From: Streptomyces sp. LaPpAH-108
GTDB lineage: Bacteria > Actinomycetota > Actinomycetes > Streptomycetales > Streptomycetaceae
DNA: 64,000 nt
Reading direction: 5' to 3'
Assembly: GCF_000373625.1 (NCBI RefSeq)
Contig: NZ_KB891993.1
Span: 868,001 to 932,000 of the forward strand
In this document: piece after piece, positions 26,840 to 35,731 of the stretch
Numbering within the stretch: position 1 is the first letter of the stretch
How the letters are laid out: each line of letters starts with the position of its first letter
The notes under the pieces: model-generated
Told to the model about the DNA's origin: nothing
The model's database searches: none
What the model saw: the letters and a program-made list of their open reading frames with translations, nothing else
Program-made: the position numbers and the translations under genes

Positions 26840-27601
26840 TCAGCCCACCCCGGCGTTGAGGAAGATGCCGCCGTCCACGACGAGCGTCTGGCCGGTGACC
26901 CAGTCGGACTGCTCGGAGGTGAGGAAGGCGGCGGCCCCGCCGATGTCGGAGGGCACGCCCAGGCGGCCGAGCGGGTAGGAGGCGGCGGCCTCCGCCTCGC
27001 GGCCCTCGTACAGCGCCTCGGCGAACTTGGTCTTCACCACGGCCGGGGCGATCGCGTTGACCCGCACCTTGGGCGCGAACTCGTGCGCCAGCTGCTGGGT
27101 CAGGTTGATCATGGCGGCCTTGCTGACGCCGTACGCGCCGATGAACGGCGAGGGCGCGAGGCCCGCGACGGAGGCGATGTTGACGATCGCGCCGCCGTGC
27201 TCGCGCTGCCAGGCGTGCCAGGTCTTCTGGGCGAAGCCGAGCGCCGAGATGACGTTGGTCTCGAACACCTTGCGGGCGACGTTCAGGTCGACGTCCGCGA
27301 TGGGGCCGAAGACCGGGTTGGTGCCCGCGTTGTTGACCAGGAAGTCGATGCGGCCGAAGGCTTCCATGGTGCGCTCGACGACCGTGCTCTGGTGGTCGAG
27401 GTCGTGCGCCTTGCCCGCGACGCCGATGACGCGCTCGGCGCCGAGCCGTTCGACGGCCTCCTTCAGCGCCTCCTCGTTGCGCCCAGTGATGCACACGCGG
27501 TCGCCGCGCGCTATCAGGGCCTCCGCGACGCCGTAGCCGATGCCCCGGCTCGCGCCCGTGATGAGCGCGACCTTGCCGGAGAGCTCCGGGAGTTCAGTCA
27601 T
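26840..27601 (-). CDS. SDR-family oxidoreductase
   Basis: A 253-residue classical SDR with TGASRGIG at 15-22, NNAG, serine in NIASVAGL and Y-x3-K in AYGVSK. The C-terminal VTGQTLVVDGGIFL is usual. It lies 52 bp downstream of a second SDR (27654-28415) on the same strand and precedes a strong terminator, so the two form an operon probably for beta-oxidation-like or acyl reduction chemistry. Substrate not identifiable from sequence. Confidence 0.85.
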   Translation of the reverse strand: MTELPELSGKVALITGASRGIGYGVAEALIARGDRVCITGRNEEALKEAVERLGAERVIGVAGKAHDLDHQSTVVERTMEAFGRIDFLVNNAGTNPVFGPIADVDLNVARKVFETNVISALGFAQKTWHAWQREHGGAIVNIASVAGLAPSPFIGAYGVSKAAMINLTQQLAHEFAPKVRVNAIAPAVVKTKFAEALYEGREAEAAASYPLGRLGVPSDIGGAAAFLTSEQSDWVTGQTLVVDGGIFLNAGVG

Positions 27602-27653
27602 GTCCGTGATCCTCAGATTCCCGAGTGACTAGGTTCTTCAGCTGCCCGGGCGA

Positions 27654-28415
27654 CTAGTCGAGCGGTCCGCCGGCGACGTACAGCACCTGGCCGGAGACGA
27701 ACCCGGCCGCCTCGCCGGTGAAGAAGGCGATGGCGTTGGCGATGTCCTCGGGCTCGCCGACGCGCTGGACCGGGATCTGGGTGGCGGCGGCCTTCTTGAA
27801 GTCGTCGAAGCCCATGCCGACGCGCTCGGCGGTGGCCTTGGTCATCTCGGTGGCGATGAAGCCGGGGGCGACGGCGTTGGCGGTGATGCCGAACTTGCCC
27901 AGCTCGATGGCGAGGGTCTTGGTGAAGCCCTGCAGACCCGCCTTGGCGGCCGAGTAGTTGGCCTGGCCGCGGTTGCCCAGCGCGGAGGACGAGGAGAGGT
28001 TGACGATCCGGCCGAAGCCCGCGTCGACCATGTGCTTCTGGACGGCCTTGGTCATGAGGAACGAGCCGCGCAGGTGCACGTTGAGCACGGTGTCCCAGTC
28101 GGACGCGCTCATCTTGAACAGCAGGTTGTCGCGCAGCACACCGGCGTTGTTGACGAGGATCGTGGGCGCGCCCAGCTCCTCCACGACCCGGGCGATCGCG
28201 GCCTCGACCTGCGCCTCGTCGGAGACGTCGGCGCCGACCGCGATGGCCTTGCCGCCCGCCGAGGTGATCTTCTCGACGGTGTCCTTGCCCGCGGCCTCGT
28301 CCAGGTCGACCACGGCGACGGCGTGACCCTCGGCGGCCAGGCGTACGGCGGTGGCGGCGCCGATCCCTCGTGCCGCGCCGGTGACTACCGCGACCCGCTG
28401 TTCAGTGGTGGACAT
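27654..28415 (-). CDS. 3-oxoacyl-ACP-reductase-type SDR
   Basis: A 253-residue SDR of the FabG type. TGAARGIG (12-19), NNAGVLRDN with the extended 'GVLRDNLLFKMS' sequence that is typical of FabG/acetoacetyl-CoA reductases, catalytic serines in LSSSSALG and Y-x3-K in NYSAAK. It reduces a beta-keto thioester with NADPH if the resemblance holds. GAGGAGA precedes the ATG. The upstream region has a palindrome and direct repeats (28442-28489) that may bind a TetR-type lipid regulator. Confidence 0.85.
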   Translation of the reverse strand: MSTTEQRVAVVTGAARGIGAATAVRLAAEGHAVAVVDLDEAAGKDTVEKITSAGGKAIAVGADVSDEAQVEAAIARVVEELGAPTILVNNAGVLRDNLLFKMSASDWDTVLNVHLRGSFLMTKAVQKHMVDAGFGRIVNLSSSSALGNRGQANYSAAKAGLQGFTKTLAIELGKFGITANAVAPGFIATEMTKATAERVGMGFDDFKKAAATQIPVQRVGEPEDIANAIAFFTGEAAGFVSGQVLYVAGGPLD

Positions 28416-28441
28416 TGCTGCTTCTCCTCGCCCTTGAGAGA

Positions 28442-28489
28442 ACCCGAGTGGCCCCTTGACAGGACCCGAGTGCGGTGAGCGACCGCTTA
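28442..28489. promoter_or_regulatory. Putative operator of SDR operon
   Basis: AGCG-AC-CGCT (28478-28487) lies in a 14-bp imperfect palindrome (28476-28489), and ACCCGAGTG occurs twice as a direct repeat (28442-28450 and 28464-28472), 22 bp apart. The shape suits a TetR-type lipid-metabolism regulator; no such gene is adjacent. Confidence 0.45.
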
Positions 28490-28560
28490 GTACCTTCCGC
28501 ACCCGTGACGCTAGAAGCCCTGGCACCCGGTGTCAACGGGACACCGGGTGGTGTGATCCA

Positions 28561-29010
28561 TTACCTGACCAGGAGGTCGAGCAGCCGTTCGGTCTCGGCC
28601 ACCGGGTCGGCGGTCAGGCCGGTGTGCACCGAGCCCGGCTGGACGACGGCGGAGCGGGGCGCGATCAGCCAGCGGAAGCGCCGCCCGGCGTCGTCGCCCG
28701 CTGCCTGACCGGCGCCCTCGCCGCCCGCGCAGATCCGCTCGACGGCACCGAGCGCGGCCCGGATCCCGGCCACGTCGGCCTCGGGGTCGAGCGCGAGCAG
28801 CCGGGCCTCGTCCAGGTGGGTGCGGGCGCCGACGTAGTCGTGGGCGCGGCAGTAGACGATGACTCCGGCGTTGATCCGCTCGCCGCGCTCGACACGGGGG
28901 ACGACCCGGATCAGGGCGTACTCGTACACATCGCGGTCGCCGCCCTGGCCCGTGCGGGTGATGTGGCGCTCGACCACATGTCCGGCCATGTGAATGTGGT
29001 GCTCGCTCAC
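28561..29010 (-). CDS. DUF3037 protein
   Basis: A 149-residue protein matching DUF3037 (YEYALIRVVPRVERGERINAGVIVYC is its signature start). Function unknown. Its GTG overlaps the stop of the HipA-like kinase gene by four bases (GTGA), and this gene order is common, so the two proteins likely work together. The N-terminus is His-rich (SEHHIHMAGHVVERHI). GGAGAG precedes the start by 5 nt. Confidence 0.8.
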   Translation of the reverse strand: MSEHHIHMAGHVVERHITRTGQGGDRDVYEYALIRVVPRVERGERINAGVIVYCRAHDYVGARTHLDEARLLALDPEADVAGIRAALGAVERICAGGEGAGQAAGDDAGRRFRWLIAPRSAVVQPGSVHTGLTADPVAETERLLDLLVR

Positions 29011-29771
29011 TTGCTCTCCTGGAGGCCGTTGATGCGCTCGTGGGCGGAGACCGCCCGGGCGAGCAGGGGCCGGGCGTAGGCGCGGCGCAGGTCGTCCGGT
29101 GTACCGAAGCCGGGCTCGCCGGTCAGCCACGCGTCGGGGATCTCGGCGGTGACCTCGGCGAGCAGGTCCTCGGTGACCCGCGGGGCCAGCTCGGCGGCAG
29201 CGGCGGCGACGTCCGGGGCGAAGCGGGCCAGCGCGTGGTCGGAGGCGTCGTAGGGGCGGGCGGCCGAGGTGTCGGCGGAGGGCCAGTTGTGGTGCCAGAT
29301 CATGGTGGCGCCGTGGTCGATGAGCCACAACTGCCCTTGGTGCACGAGGAGGTTGGGGTTGCGCCAGGAGCGGTCCACGTTGTTGATCAGCGCGTCGAAC
29401 CAGACGATCCGGCCCGCCTCCTCGGACGTCACCGGGAAGGCGAGCGGGTCGTAGCCGAGGGCGCCGGAGAGGAAGTCCATGCCGAGGTTGGCGCCCCCGC
29501 TGGACCGCAGCAGCTCCTGCACCTGCCGGTCGGGCTCACCGAGGCCGAGGACGGGGTCCAGGTCGAGCGTCACGAGCCGGGGCACCCGGAACCCGAGCCG
29601 CCGGGCCAGCTCACCGCAGACGACCTCGGCCACGAGCGTCTTGCGCCCCTGTCCCGCGCCGGTGAACTTCATGACGTACGCCCGGAGATCGTCCCCCTCG
29701 ACGAGGCCTGGCAGTGAGCCGCCCTCACGCAGGGGCGTGATGTACCGGGTGGCGGTGACTTCGGTCAGCAT
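29007..29771 (-). CDS. HipA-like serine kinase-fold protein
   Basis: A 254-residue member of the HipA-like kinase families, shorter than E. coli HipA (440 residues). Visible kinase elements are the ATP-site lysine K35 (AYVMKFTGAGQG), a catalytic loop NNVDRSWRNPNLLV (D133, N138/N140) and the metal-binding IDHG (D152). HipA toxins phosphorylate glutamyl-tRNA synthetase and need a HipB antitoxin; no HTH gene is adjacent here, and the partner is DUF3037. A toxin role is therefore only a possibility. Start ATG is followed by a typical beta strand. Confidence 0.8.
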   Translation of the reverse strand: MLTEVTATRYITPLREGGSLPGLVEGDDLRAYVMKFTGAGQGRKTLVAEVVCGELARRLGFRVPRLVTLDLDPVLGLGEPDRQVQELLRSSGGANLGMDFLSGALGYDPLAFPVTSEEAGRIVWFDALINNVDRSWRNPNLLVHQGQLWLIDHGATMIWHHNWPSADTSAARPYDASDHALARFAPDVAAAAAELAPRVTEDLLAEVTAEIPDAWLTGEPGFGTPDDLRRAYARPLLARAVSAHERINGLQESK

Positions 29772-29915
29772 TTGCCCAGGCTATAACGCGGATTGTCCCC
29801 GGATTCCGGTGCGCCGCCGCCTCGCCGCCTCTCCCGTACACCCCTGCCGCGCCTACGATCGGCCCCGCACCGTCCCGTTCGCCGCACGCCGTCCCGTACG
29901 ACCGTCAGGAGAGCC

Positions 29916-31184
29916 ATGGACACCGCGCCCGCGGGGCCCCCGCACCGTCTGGACCCCGCCGGAGGCTGCCCGCACGCCGACAACGCCCGGCTGCTGGCCC
30001 TCGGCCCGGTGGCGGCCGTGGAACTGCCGGGCGGCGTCGAGGGGATGGCCGTACTGGGGCACGAGGCGCTGAAGGAGTTCCTTCAGCATCCCGAAGTCGC
30101 CAAGGACGCACGGCACTTCGCGGCGCTGCGGGAGGGGCGGATCGAGCCGGGCTGGCCGTTGCTGACCTTCGCCACCGTGCGCGGGATGACCACGGCGGAC
30201 GGGGAGGACCACCGGCGGCTGCGTTCCCTGGTCGCGCGGGCCTTCACACCCCGGCGGGTCGAAGCACTGCGCCCGCGTGTCGTGGCGCTGACCGACGCCC
30301 TGCTGGACGATCTGGCGGTGGCCGCCGAGGCGGGCGCGGGCGTGGCCGATCTGCGACGGCACTTCGCGCTGCCGCTGCCCCTGGGGGTGATCGGTGAACT
30401 CCTGGGCGTGGACGAGAAGTTCCGCGACCGGCTGCACCGGCTGAGCAACGCGGTGACGGGGACCGACATCGGCCCCGAGGCGGTGCTCGCCGCGAACCGC
30501 GAACTCGTGGGCGTGCTCGGGGAGATCGCCGCCGACAAGGCCGCGCGTCCCGGCGACGACCTGACCAGCGCCCTCATCGCCGCCCGCGACGAGGGCGGCG
30601 ACCGGCTGGGCCACGAGGAGCTGATCGGCACGCTGGTGCTGCTGATCGTCGCCGGGCACGAGACCACCCTGAACCTGATCACCAACGCGGTGCGCGCCCT
30701 GTGCGGCCACCCCGGCCAGCTCGCCCTGGTGCGCGCGGGCGGGGCGAGCTGGGCCGACGTGGTGGAGGAGACCCTGCGCTGGGACGCGCCGGTGAGCTAC
30801 TTCCCGTTCCGCTATCCGGTACGGGATCTCCAGGTCGGCGGCACCGTGATCCCGGCGGGCACCCCGGTCCTCGCGGGCTACTCCGCCGCCGGACGCGACA
30901 CGGCGGCGCACGGCCCGGACGCCGACCGCTTCGACCTCACCCGTGCGTCCCGCCCCGGCGCCGTACGTCATCTGTCCCTCGGCCACGGCGCCCACTTCTG
31001 CCTCGGCGCCCCGCTCGCCCGCCTCGAAGCGACCGTGGCCCTTGAGCGCCTGTTCACCCGCTTCCCGGACCTCGAACTCGCCGCCGCCGAAGCCGACTTG
31101 CGCCGCCACCCCAGCTTCGTCGGCAACACGGTGCACGCGCTCCCCGTCCGGCCCGCCCCGAGCGCTCGACCTCGAACGGACTGA
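29916..31184 (+). CDS. Cytochrome P450
   Basis: A 422-residue soluble class I P450. I-helix oxygen motif AGHETT (246-251), ExxR (E285-R288) and the heme loop LGHGAHFCLGAPLARLE with cysteine C362. It resembles the CYP105/107-type actinobacterial hydroxylases. It needs ferredoxin and reductase; none is adjacent. AGGAGAG lies just before the ATG. Cofactor partner and substrate are unknown. Upstream 130 bp show no clear -10/-35 pair. Confidence 0.92.
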   Translation: MDTAPAGPPHRLDPAGGCPHADNARLLALGPVAAVELPGGVEGMAVLGHEALKEFLQHPEVAKDARHFAALREGRIEPGWPLLTFATVRGMTTADGEDHRRLRSLVARAFTPRRVEALRPRVVALTDALLDDLAVAAEAGAGVADLRRHFALPLPLGVIGELLGVDEKFRDRLHRLSNAVTGTDIGPEAVLAANRELVGVLGEIAADKAARPGDDLTSALIAARDEGGDRLGHEELIGTLVLLIVAGHETTLNLITNAVRALCGHPGQLALVRAGGASWADVVEETLRWDAPVSYFPFRYPVRDLQVGGTVIPAGTPVLAGYSAAGRDTAAHGPDADRFDLTRASRPGAVRHLSLGHGAHFCLGAPLARLEATVALERLFTRFPDLELAAAEADLRRHPSFVGNTVHALPVRPAPSARPRTD

Positions 31185-31316
31185 CCTCCGCCGGGTCTTA
31201 CGCCCTCCTCATACCCGAGCGGTGAGGATCGGGTCACGTGGCTGAACGGGTGGTGCCGGTGGACCGTACCCCTGGGCAGCTCACGTACGACCACCCCGGC
31301 GGAAGGGAACAACCCC

Positions 31317-31745
31317 ATGACCAGCGCATCGTCCCAGCCCGTAGCGAATCCCGCCCGGCGTACCGTGATGGCGGCGGCCGGTGCCGCCGGGCTCACCGTG
31401 GCGCTGGCGGCCTGTGGCTCGGACGGCGGTTCGGACACCGTCGGCAGCGGCGCGGCCGGTACCGCGCTCGGCAAGACCTCGGACATCCCCGAGGGCGGCG
31501 GCAAGATCTTCAAGGACGAGGGCGTGGTGGTGACCCAGCCGTCGGCCGGGACGTACAAGGCGTTCTCCGCGAAGTGCACCCACCAGGGCTGTGCGGTGGG
31601 CAGCGTGAGCGACGGGGTGATCGTGTGCCCGTGCCACAACAGCCACTTCTCGGTGGAGGACGGCAGCGTGAAACAGGGGCCCGCGACACAGGGGCTGCCC
31701 GCGAAAAAGATCAACGTGTCCGGCGACACGATCGAGTTGGCCTGA
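31317..31745 (+). CDS. Rieske 2Fe-2S lipoprotein
   Basis: A 142-residue exported Rieske protein. An RR pair followed by a hydrophobic stretch (RRTVMAAAGAAGLTVAL) and lipobox LAAC (C33) suggest Tat export and lipidation. The 2Fe-2S ligands are C87, H89 and C104, H107 in CTHQGC...CPCHNSHF, with C92 and C106 forming the usual disulfide. Stand-alone periplasm-side Rieske lipoproteins of this type are common in Streptomyces; electron partners are unknown. GGAAGGGAAC precedes the ATG. Confidence 0.9.
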   Translation: MTSASSQPVANPARRTVMAAAGAAGLTVALAACGSDGGSDTVGSGAAGTALGKTSDIPEGGGKIFKDEGVVVTQPSAGTYKAFSAKCTHQGCAVGSVSDGVIVCPCHNSHFSVEDGSVKQGPATQGLPAKKINVSGDTIELA

Positions 31746-31860
31746 TCACGCTCCACCGGGCCGTGTTCCTTTTTCTGGCGCCGTGTCAGAAGATCGGCGG
31801 CACGGGGGTGTTCTCGGCACGGGGGTGTCTCGTGGACAACTGGGGAGAAGAGGGGGCCGT

Positions 31861-32331
31861 ATGACCGTCACCGAGCAGCGCCGGGGCCGGAAGATCATGA
31901 TGACGCCGGGCGAGCTGGACGCGTTCCTGACCGTCCAGCGCACCTGCCGGGTCGCGACCGTCGCGGCGGACGGCACCCCGCACGTGAGCGCGCTGTGGTT
32001 CGTCTGGGACGGCACCTCGCTGTGGCTCTACTCCGTGGTGCGCAGCAGGCGTTGGGCCCAGCTGAGCCGTGACCACCGGGTCGCGGTGGTGGTCGACGCG
32101 GGCGAGGAGTACGACCAGTTGCGCGGGGCCGAGCTGTCCGGGCGGGTGGAGTTCGTGGGCGAGGTGCCGCGCACGGGCGAGCTGTGTGCCGAACTCGACG
32201 CGGTGGAGACGCTGTTCGCCCGCAAGAACTTCGGCCTGGACGAGATGCCGCACGACGGGCGGCACGCCTGGGCCCGGCTCACCCCGGAGAAGATCGTCTC
32301 CTGGGACTTCCGGAAGCTGGGCAAGGCGTAG
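31861..32331 (+). CDS. PPOX-class F420/FMN-binding oxidoreductase
   Basis: A 156-residue split-barrel protein. The barrel start RTCRVATVAADGTPHVSALWFVWDG and KARQLSRDH-like helix match the PNPOx-like family; in actinobacteria many such proteins use F420. AGGGGG precedes the ATG. It is convergent with the LysR gene by 13 bp. The reaction is not known; F420-dependent biliverdin or nitroreductase activity has been shown for relatives. Confidence 0.8.
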   Translation: MTVTEQRRGRKIMMTPGELDAFLTVQRTCRVATVAADGTPHVSALWFVWDGTSLWLYSVVRSRRWAQLSRDHRVAVVVDAGEEYDQLRGAELSGRVEFVGEVPRTGELCAELDAVETLFARKNFGLDEMPHDGRHAWARLTPEKIVSWDFRKLGKA

Positions 32332-32344
32332 AGTCACCCCGGCC

Positions 32345-33247
32345 TCAGCCGAGCTGCCGGGCCGCCGTCCGCAGCGCCTCGACCGCCGCACGGATCGAGG
32401 GACGGCGGTCCGCGTCCGCTCGCCAGACCACGTAGACATGCCTGCGCACCCGCTGCTTGAGCGGGACCAGGACCACGCCCGGCGGCACCGGGTCGCGCCC
32501 CAGCAAGGGTGCGATACACACCCCCAACCCTGCGGCGACCAGCGCGAGTTGGGTGTGGGTCTCGCCCGCCCGGTGGCCGACCAGGGGCTCGACCCCCTTG
32601 GAGCGCAGGGTGAAGATCAGCCACTCGTGGCAGAACTCGCCCTCGCCCCAGGTGATCCACTCGTCCTCGGCGAACTCGGCGAGGTCCACCTCGTCACGGT
32701 CCGCGAGCGGATGCCCGGCGGGGAGCGCGACCTCCGCCGGGTCGTCCAGCAGGGGCGCCTTGACCAGGCCGTCCGGCACCGGCATCGGCTTGTTGTACCA
32801 GTCGAGCACCACCGCGAGGTCGAGATCACCGCGGACGACCCCGGCGACACCCTGCTCCGGCTCCAGTTCGCTGGAGCGCACCCGCAGTCCCGGGTGCAGG
32901 GCCCGCAGTCCGGCGAGCGCGGCCGGGAAGAGCCCCCGGGCGGCGGTGGGAAACGCGGAGAGCCGCAGCTCGCCGACGACCTGCCCCCGGTGCGCCTCCA
33001 GGTCCGACTGGGCCAGCTCCACCTGGGAGAGGATGCGCGCGGCGTGCTCGGAGAGCAGTCGCCCCGCGTCCGTGAGCCGGACCCCGCGCCCGTTCTTGGC
33101 GAGCAGCCGCTGCCCCACCTCCCGCTCCAACTTGCCCAGTTGCTGGGACACGGCGGAGGTGGTGACGTGCAGCGCGTCGGCGGCGGCGCTGACCGAGCCG
33201 TGCCGGGCGAGGGCGTCCAGGGTGCGCAGGCGCTCCAGATTCAACAT
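32345..33247 (-). CDS. LysR-family regulator
   Basis: A 300-residue LysR regulator with N-terminal HTH (RLRTLDALARHGSVSAAADALHVTTSAVSQQLGKLE, residues 5-39) and a two-lobed effector domain. It is divergent from an EamA exporter 74 bp away and likely controls it. The sequence RC-TAGGAT (33255-33260) lies 7 nt before the ATG, so the message appears leaderless. Confidence 0.9.
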   Translation of the reverse strand: MLNLERLRTLDALARHGSVSAAADALHVTTSAVSQQLGKLEREVGQRLLAKNGRGVRLTDAGRLLSEHAARILSQVELAQSDLEAHRGQVVGELRLSAFPTAARGLFPAALAGLRALHPGLRVRSSELEPEQGVAGVVRGDLDLAVVLDWYNKPMPVPDGLVKAPLLDDPAEVALPAGHPLADRDEVDLAEFAEDEWITWGEGEFCHEWLIFTLRSKGVEPLVGHRAGETHTQLALVAAGLGVCIAPLLGRDPVPPGVVLVPLKQRVRRHVYVVWRADADRRPSIRAAVEALRTAARQLG

Positions 33248-33321
33248 GTAAGCGATCCTAAGAGATACCGGGTGCCAATTCTCGATTGTGCTACGAAGTT
33301 GCTGCCCGCATCTTTGATGGC

Positions 33322-34305
33322 ATGAGCACGGTCTCCCCTTCCCGCACGGCGACACCCGCGTCCGCGTCCGCCACCACGTCCGCCGCCACGTCCGCCCCGG
33401 CGTCCACCCCGGCCGCCGCCACCCCACGCCCCCGCACCGACTGGCGGCTGCGCTTCGGCGTGCTGTCCCTGATCTGGGGCTTCAGCTTCCTCCTCATCAA
33501 GGTCGGCACGACCTCCTACGCCCCGTTCCAAGTCACCCTCGGCAGGCTGGTGTTCGGCACGGCCGTGCTCGCGGCGGCGATGGCCGTCAAGCGCGAGCGG
33601 CTGCCGCGCGGGGCCCGCGTCTGGGGGCACATGGCGGTCGCCGCGTTCTTCCTGAACGCCGCGCCCTTCTCCCTCTTCGCCTACGCGGAGCTGACCGTCC
33701 CCTCCACCCTGGCCGGCATCTGCAACGCCACCTCGCCGCTGTGGGGCATGGTCCTCTCCCTGGTCGCGCTCTCCGAGGACCGCCCGAGCCGGGTGCGCTT
33801 CGCGGGGCTCGGCCTCGGTTTCCTCGGGGTGCTGACGGTCCTCGGCGCCTGGCAGGGCTTCCACGGCATCGACGCCACGGGCACCGCGATGGCCCTGCTG
33901 GCCTCGCTCTGCTACCCGGTCGGCTGGATCTACGTCCGCCGCACCCTGTCGGGCACGGGCAACTCGCATCTCGCCATGACCGGGGCCCAGTTGTTCCTGG
34001 CGACCATCCAACTGGCCGTCGTAACCCCCCTGTTCACCTCGCTTCCGACGCGCTTCGCGCTCGTCCCGCTGCTCGCGGTGGCCGCGCTCGGCGCCCTCGG
34101 TACGGGGGTCGCGGTGCTCATCCAGTACGGGCTCGTCGCCGAAGTCGGGCCCACCACCGCACAGATGGTGACCTACTTCATCCCGGTCATCGCCACGGCG
34201 GCGGGCGTGGCGATCCTCGGGGAGTCGATCGCGTGGACCACTCCGGTGGGCGCCGTGATCGTCATCGCGGGGGCCGCGCTCACCCAGGTGCGGCGCAAGA
34301 GCTGA
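33322..34305 (+). CDS. EamA/DMT-family transporter
   Basis: A 327-residue exporter with two EamA repeats of five helices each (residues 45-180 and 190-325; motifs LSLIWGFSFLLIKV, PSTLAGICNATSPLW, GTGVAVLIQYGLVAEVGPTTAQM). A 38-residue Ala/Thr/Ser/Pro-rich cytoplasmic head precedes helix 1. DMT members export amino acids or metabolites; the divergent LysR gene suggests a substrate-induced exporter (ArgO-like logic). Start ATG lies 5 nt past a short TTTGAT; SD is not obvious. Confidence 0.85.
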   Translation: MSTVSPSRTATPASASATTSAATSAPASTPAAATPRPRTDWRLRFGVLSLIWGFSFLLIKVGTTSYAPFQVTLGRLVFGTAVLAAAMAVKRERLPRGARVWGHMAVAAFFLNAAPFSLFAYAELTVPSTLAGICNATSPLWGMVLSLVALSEDRPSRVRFAGLGLGFLGVLTVLGAWQGFHGIDATGTAMALLASLCYPVGWIYVRRTLSGTGNSHLAMTGAQLFLATIQLAVVTPLFTSLPTRFALVPLLAVAALGALGTGVAVLIQYGLVAEVGPTTAQMVTYFIPVIATAAGVAILGESIAWTTPVGAVIVIAGAALTQVRRKS

Positions 34306-34328
34306 CCGACGGGCCCGCCGCACGAGCC

Positions 34329-34350
34329 GGGGCGGAAACCGGTGCGCCCC
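34329..34350. terminator. Weak convergent hairpin
   Basis: GGGGCG (34329-34334) pairs with CGCCCC (34345-34350), loop 10 nt, between the convergent EamA and MocR genes. Confidence 0.35.
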
Positions 34351-34353
34351 GCG

Positions 34354-35682
34354 TCACCCGTAGGACCGCGCCGGTGACGGCCGTACCGCCGCCGCCACGG
34401 CGTCCGCCAGCGGCTCGATGTCCGCCTCCGTGAGCGGCGAGACGGTGATCCGGACGCCGGGCGGGGTGTCGAGCCGGAAGCGGGCGCCGGGCGCGACCGC
34501 CCAGCCGGACTGGAGGAGCCGCGCGACGGCACCCGTCTCGTCCGGGACCGGCACCCACACGTTCATGCCGCTGCGGCCGTACGCGATGACCCCGCGCCGG
34601 GCGAGCGCGTCGGTCAGCGCCGCGCGGCGCGCGCCGTAGGACCGTGCCACCGAGCCGTCCACCGCGCCGTCGGCCCACAGCCGGGCGACCGCGCGCTGGA
34701 GCAGCAGGCTCACCCAGCCGGGCCCGAGCCGCTGCCGTCCGCGCACCAGGTCGACGGTGCGGGCGTCCCCGGTGAGGACGGCGACGCGCAGATCGGGGCC
34801 GTAGTTCTTGGAGACCGAGCGGACGAAGGCCCAGTGCGCGGTGGCCCCCGCGAGTGGATGCGGCGCGAGGTCGACGAAGCCGTGGCCGTGGTCGTCCTCG
34901 ATCAGCAGCACGTCCGGGTGCGCGCGCAGTACGGCCCGCAGCGCCCGCGCCCGCGACGCGCTCACCGAGGCACCGGTGGGGTTCTGGGCGCGGACGGTGA
35001 CGATCAGCGCGCGGGCCCCGGCCGCGAGGGCGGCGCGCAGGTCCTCCACCCGGGGCCCCTCGTCGTCCACGCCGACCGGTACGGCGCGCAGTCCGAGCGC
35101 CGGGACCAGGTCCAGGACGCTGCCCCAGCCGGGGTCCTCCACCGCGACCGCGTCGCCGGGCCTGAGGTGGGCCGCGAGGACCCGTTCGACGGCGTCGAGG
35201 GAGCCGGAGGTGACGGTGAGCGGGCCCTCGGGCACGCCGTCGGCGTCGAGTCCGGCGCGGGCGATGCGCGCGAGGCCGGGGTCGACCGGTTCGGTGCCGT
35301 AGAGGACGGGGGCGCGGTCCGCGCGGTCGGCCGCGTCGGCGAAGGCCGGGCCGAGCGGGGGCAGCAGGGCCGGGTCGGGGTTGCCGGTGGACAGGTCCCG
35401 CACCCCGGGCGGCACCTCCACGCGCAGCTCGTCGCGCCCGGTCGTGGCGGGCCTGGGCCGCACCCGGCTGCCCCGGCGCCCGGCGGTCTCGATCACTCCG
35501 CGCTCGCGCAGGGTGCGATAGGCAGCCGCGACGGTATTGGGATTCACTCCGAGCCGGGACGCCAACTCCCTGAGCGGAGGCAGCACTTGGCCCGGCCGCA
35601 GCTCACCGCCGCTCACCGCGCGCTCGACACTGGCCGCGATCTCCGCTGCGCCACGCCCTTCGATCCGATACTCTCCTAGCAC
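34354..35682 (-). CDS. MocR-type GntR regulator with aminotransferase domain
   Basis: A 442-residue chimeric regulator: an N-terminal GntR winged helix (10-75; LPPLRELASRLGVNPNTVAAAYRTL) and a class I aminotransferase-fold domain (100-440) with the PLP lysine K292 in RSVSKNYGPDLRVAV. Such MocR/PdxR/GabR proteins sense PLP or PLP adducts. The GTG lies 7 nt after CATAAT, indicating a leaderless message. It is divergent from a PPOX protein; between them lies a 12-bp perfect palindrome overlapping the -10. PdxR proteins control PLP synthesis, so a link to vitamin B6 is plausible. Confidence 0.9.
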   Translation of the reverse strand: MLGEYRIEGRGAAEIAASVERAVSGGELRPGQVLPPLRELASRLGVNPNTVAAAYRTLRERGVIETAGRRGSRVRPRPATTGRDELRVEVPPGVRDLSTGNPDPALLPPLGPAFADAADRADRAPVLYGTEPVDPGLARIARAGLDADGVPEGPLTVTSGSLDAVERVLAAHLRPGDAVAVEDPGWGSVLDLVPALGLRAVPVGVDDEGPRVEDLRAALAAGARALIVTVRAQNPTGASVSASRARALRAVLRAHPDVLLIEDDHGHGFVDLAPHPLAGATAHWAFVRSVSKNYGPDLRVAVLTGDARTVDLVRGRQRLGPGWVSLLLQRAVARLWADGAVDGSVARSYGARRAALTDALARRGVIAYGRSGMNVWVPVPDETGAVARLLQSGWAVAPGARFRLDTPPGVRITVSPLTEADIEPLADAVAAAVRPSPARSYG

Positions 35683-35689
35683 AAAGCAG

Positions 35690-35705
35690 ATTATGCACTA
35701 GTGCA
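35690..35705. promoter_or_regulatory. MocR operator overlapping the -10
   Basis: TGCACTAGTGCA (35694-35705) is a perfect palindrome. ATTATG (35690-35695) reads CATAAT on the bottom strand, the MocR -10, and overlaps the palindrome. Binding would thus repress the gene itself and act on the divergent PPOX gene. Confidence 0.65.
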
Positions 35706-35731
35706 ATAACAGAGTCCAGGGAGGGACCGCC

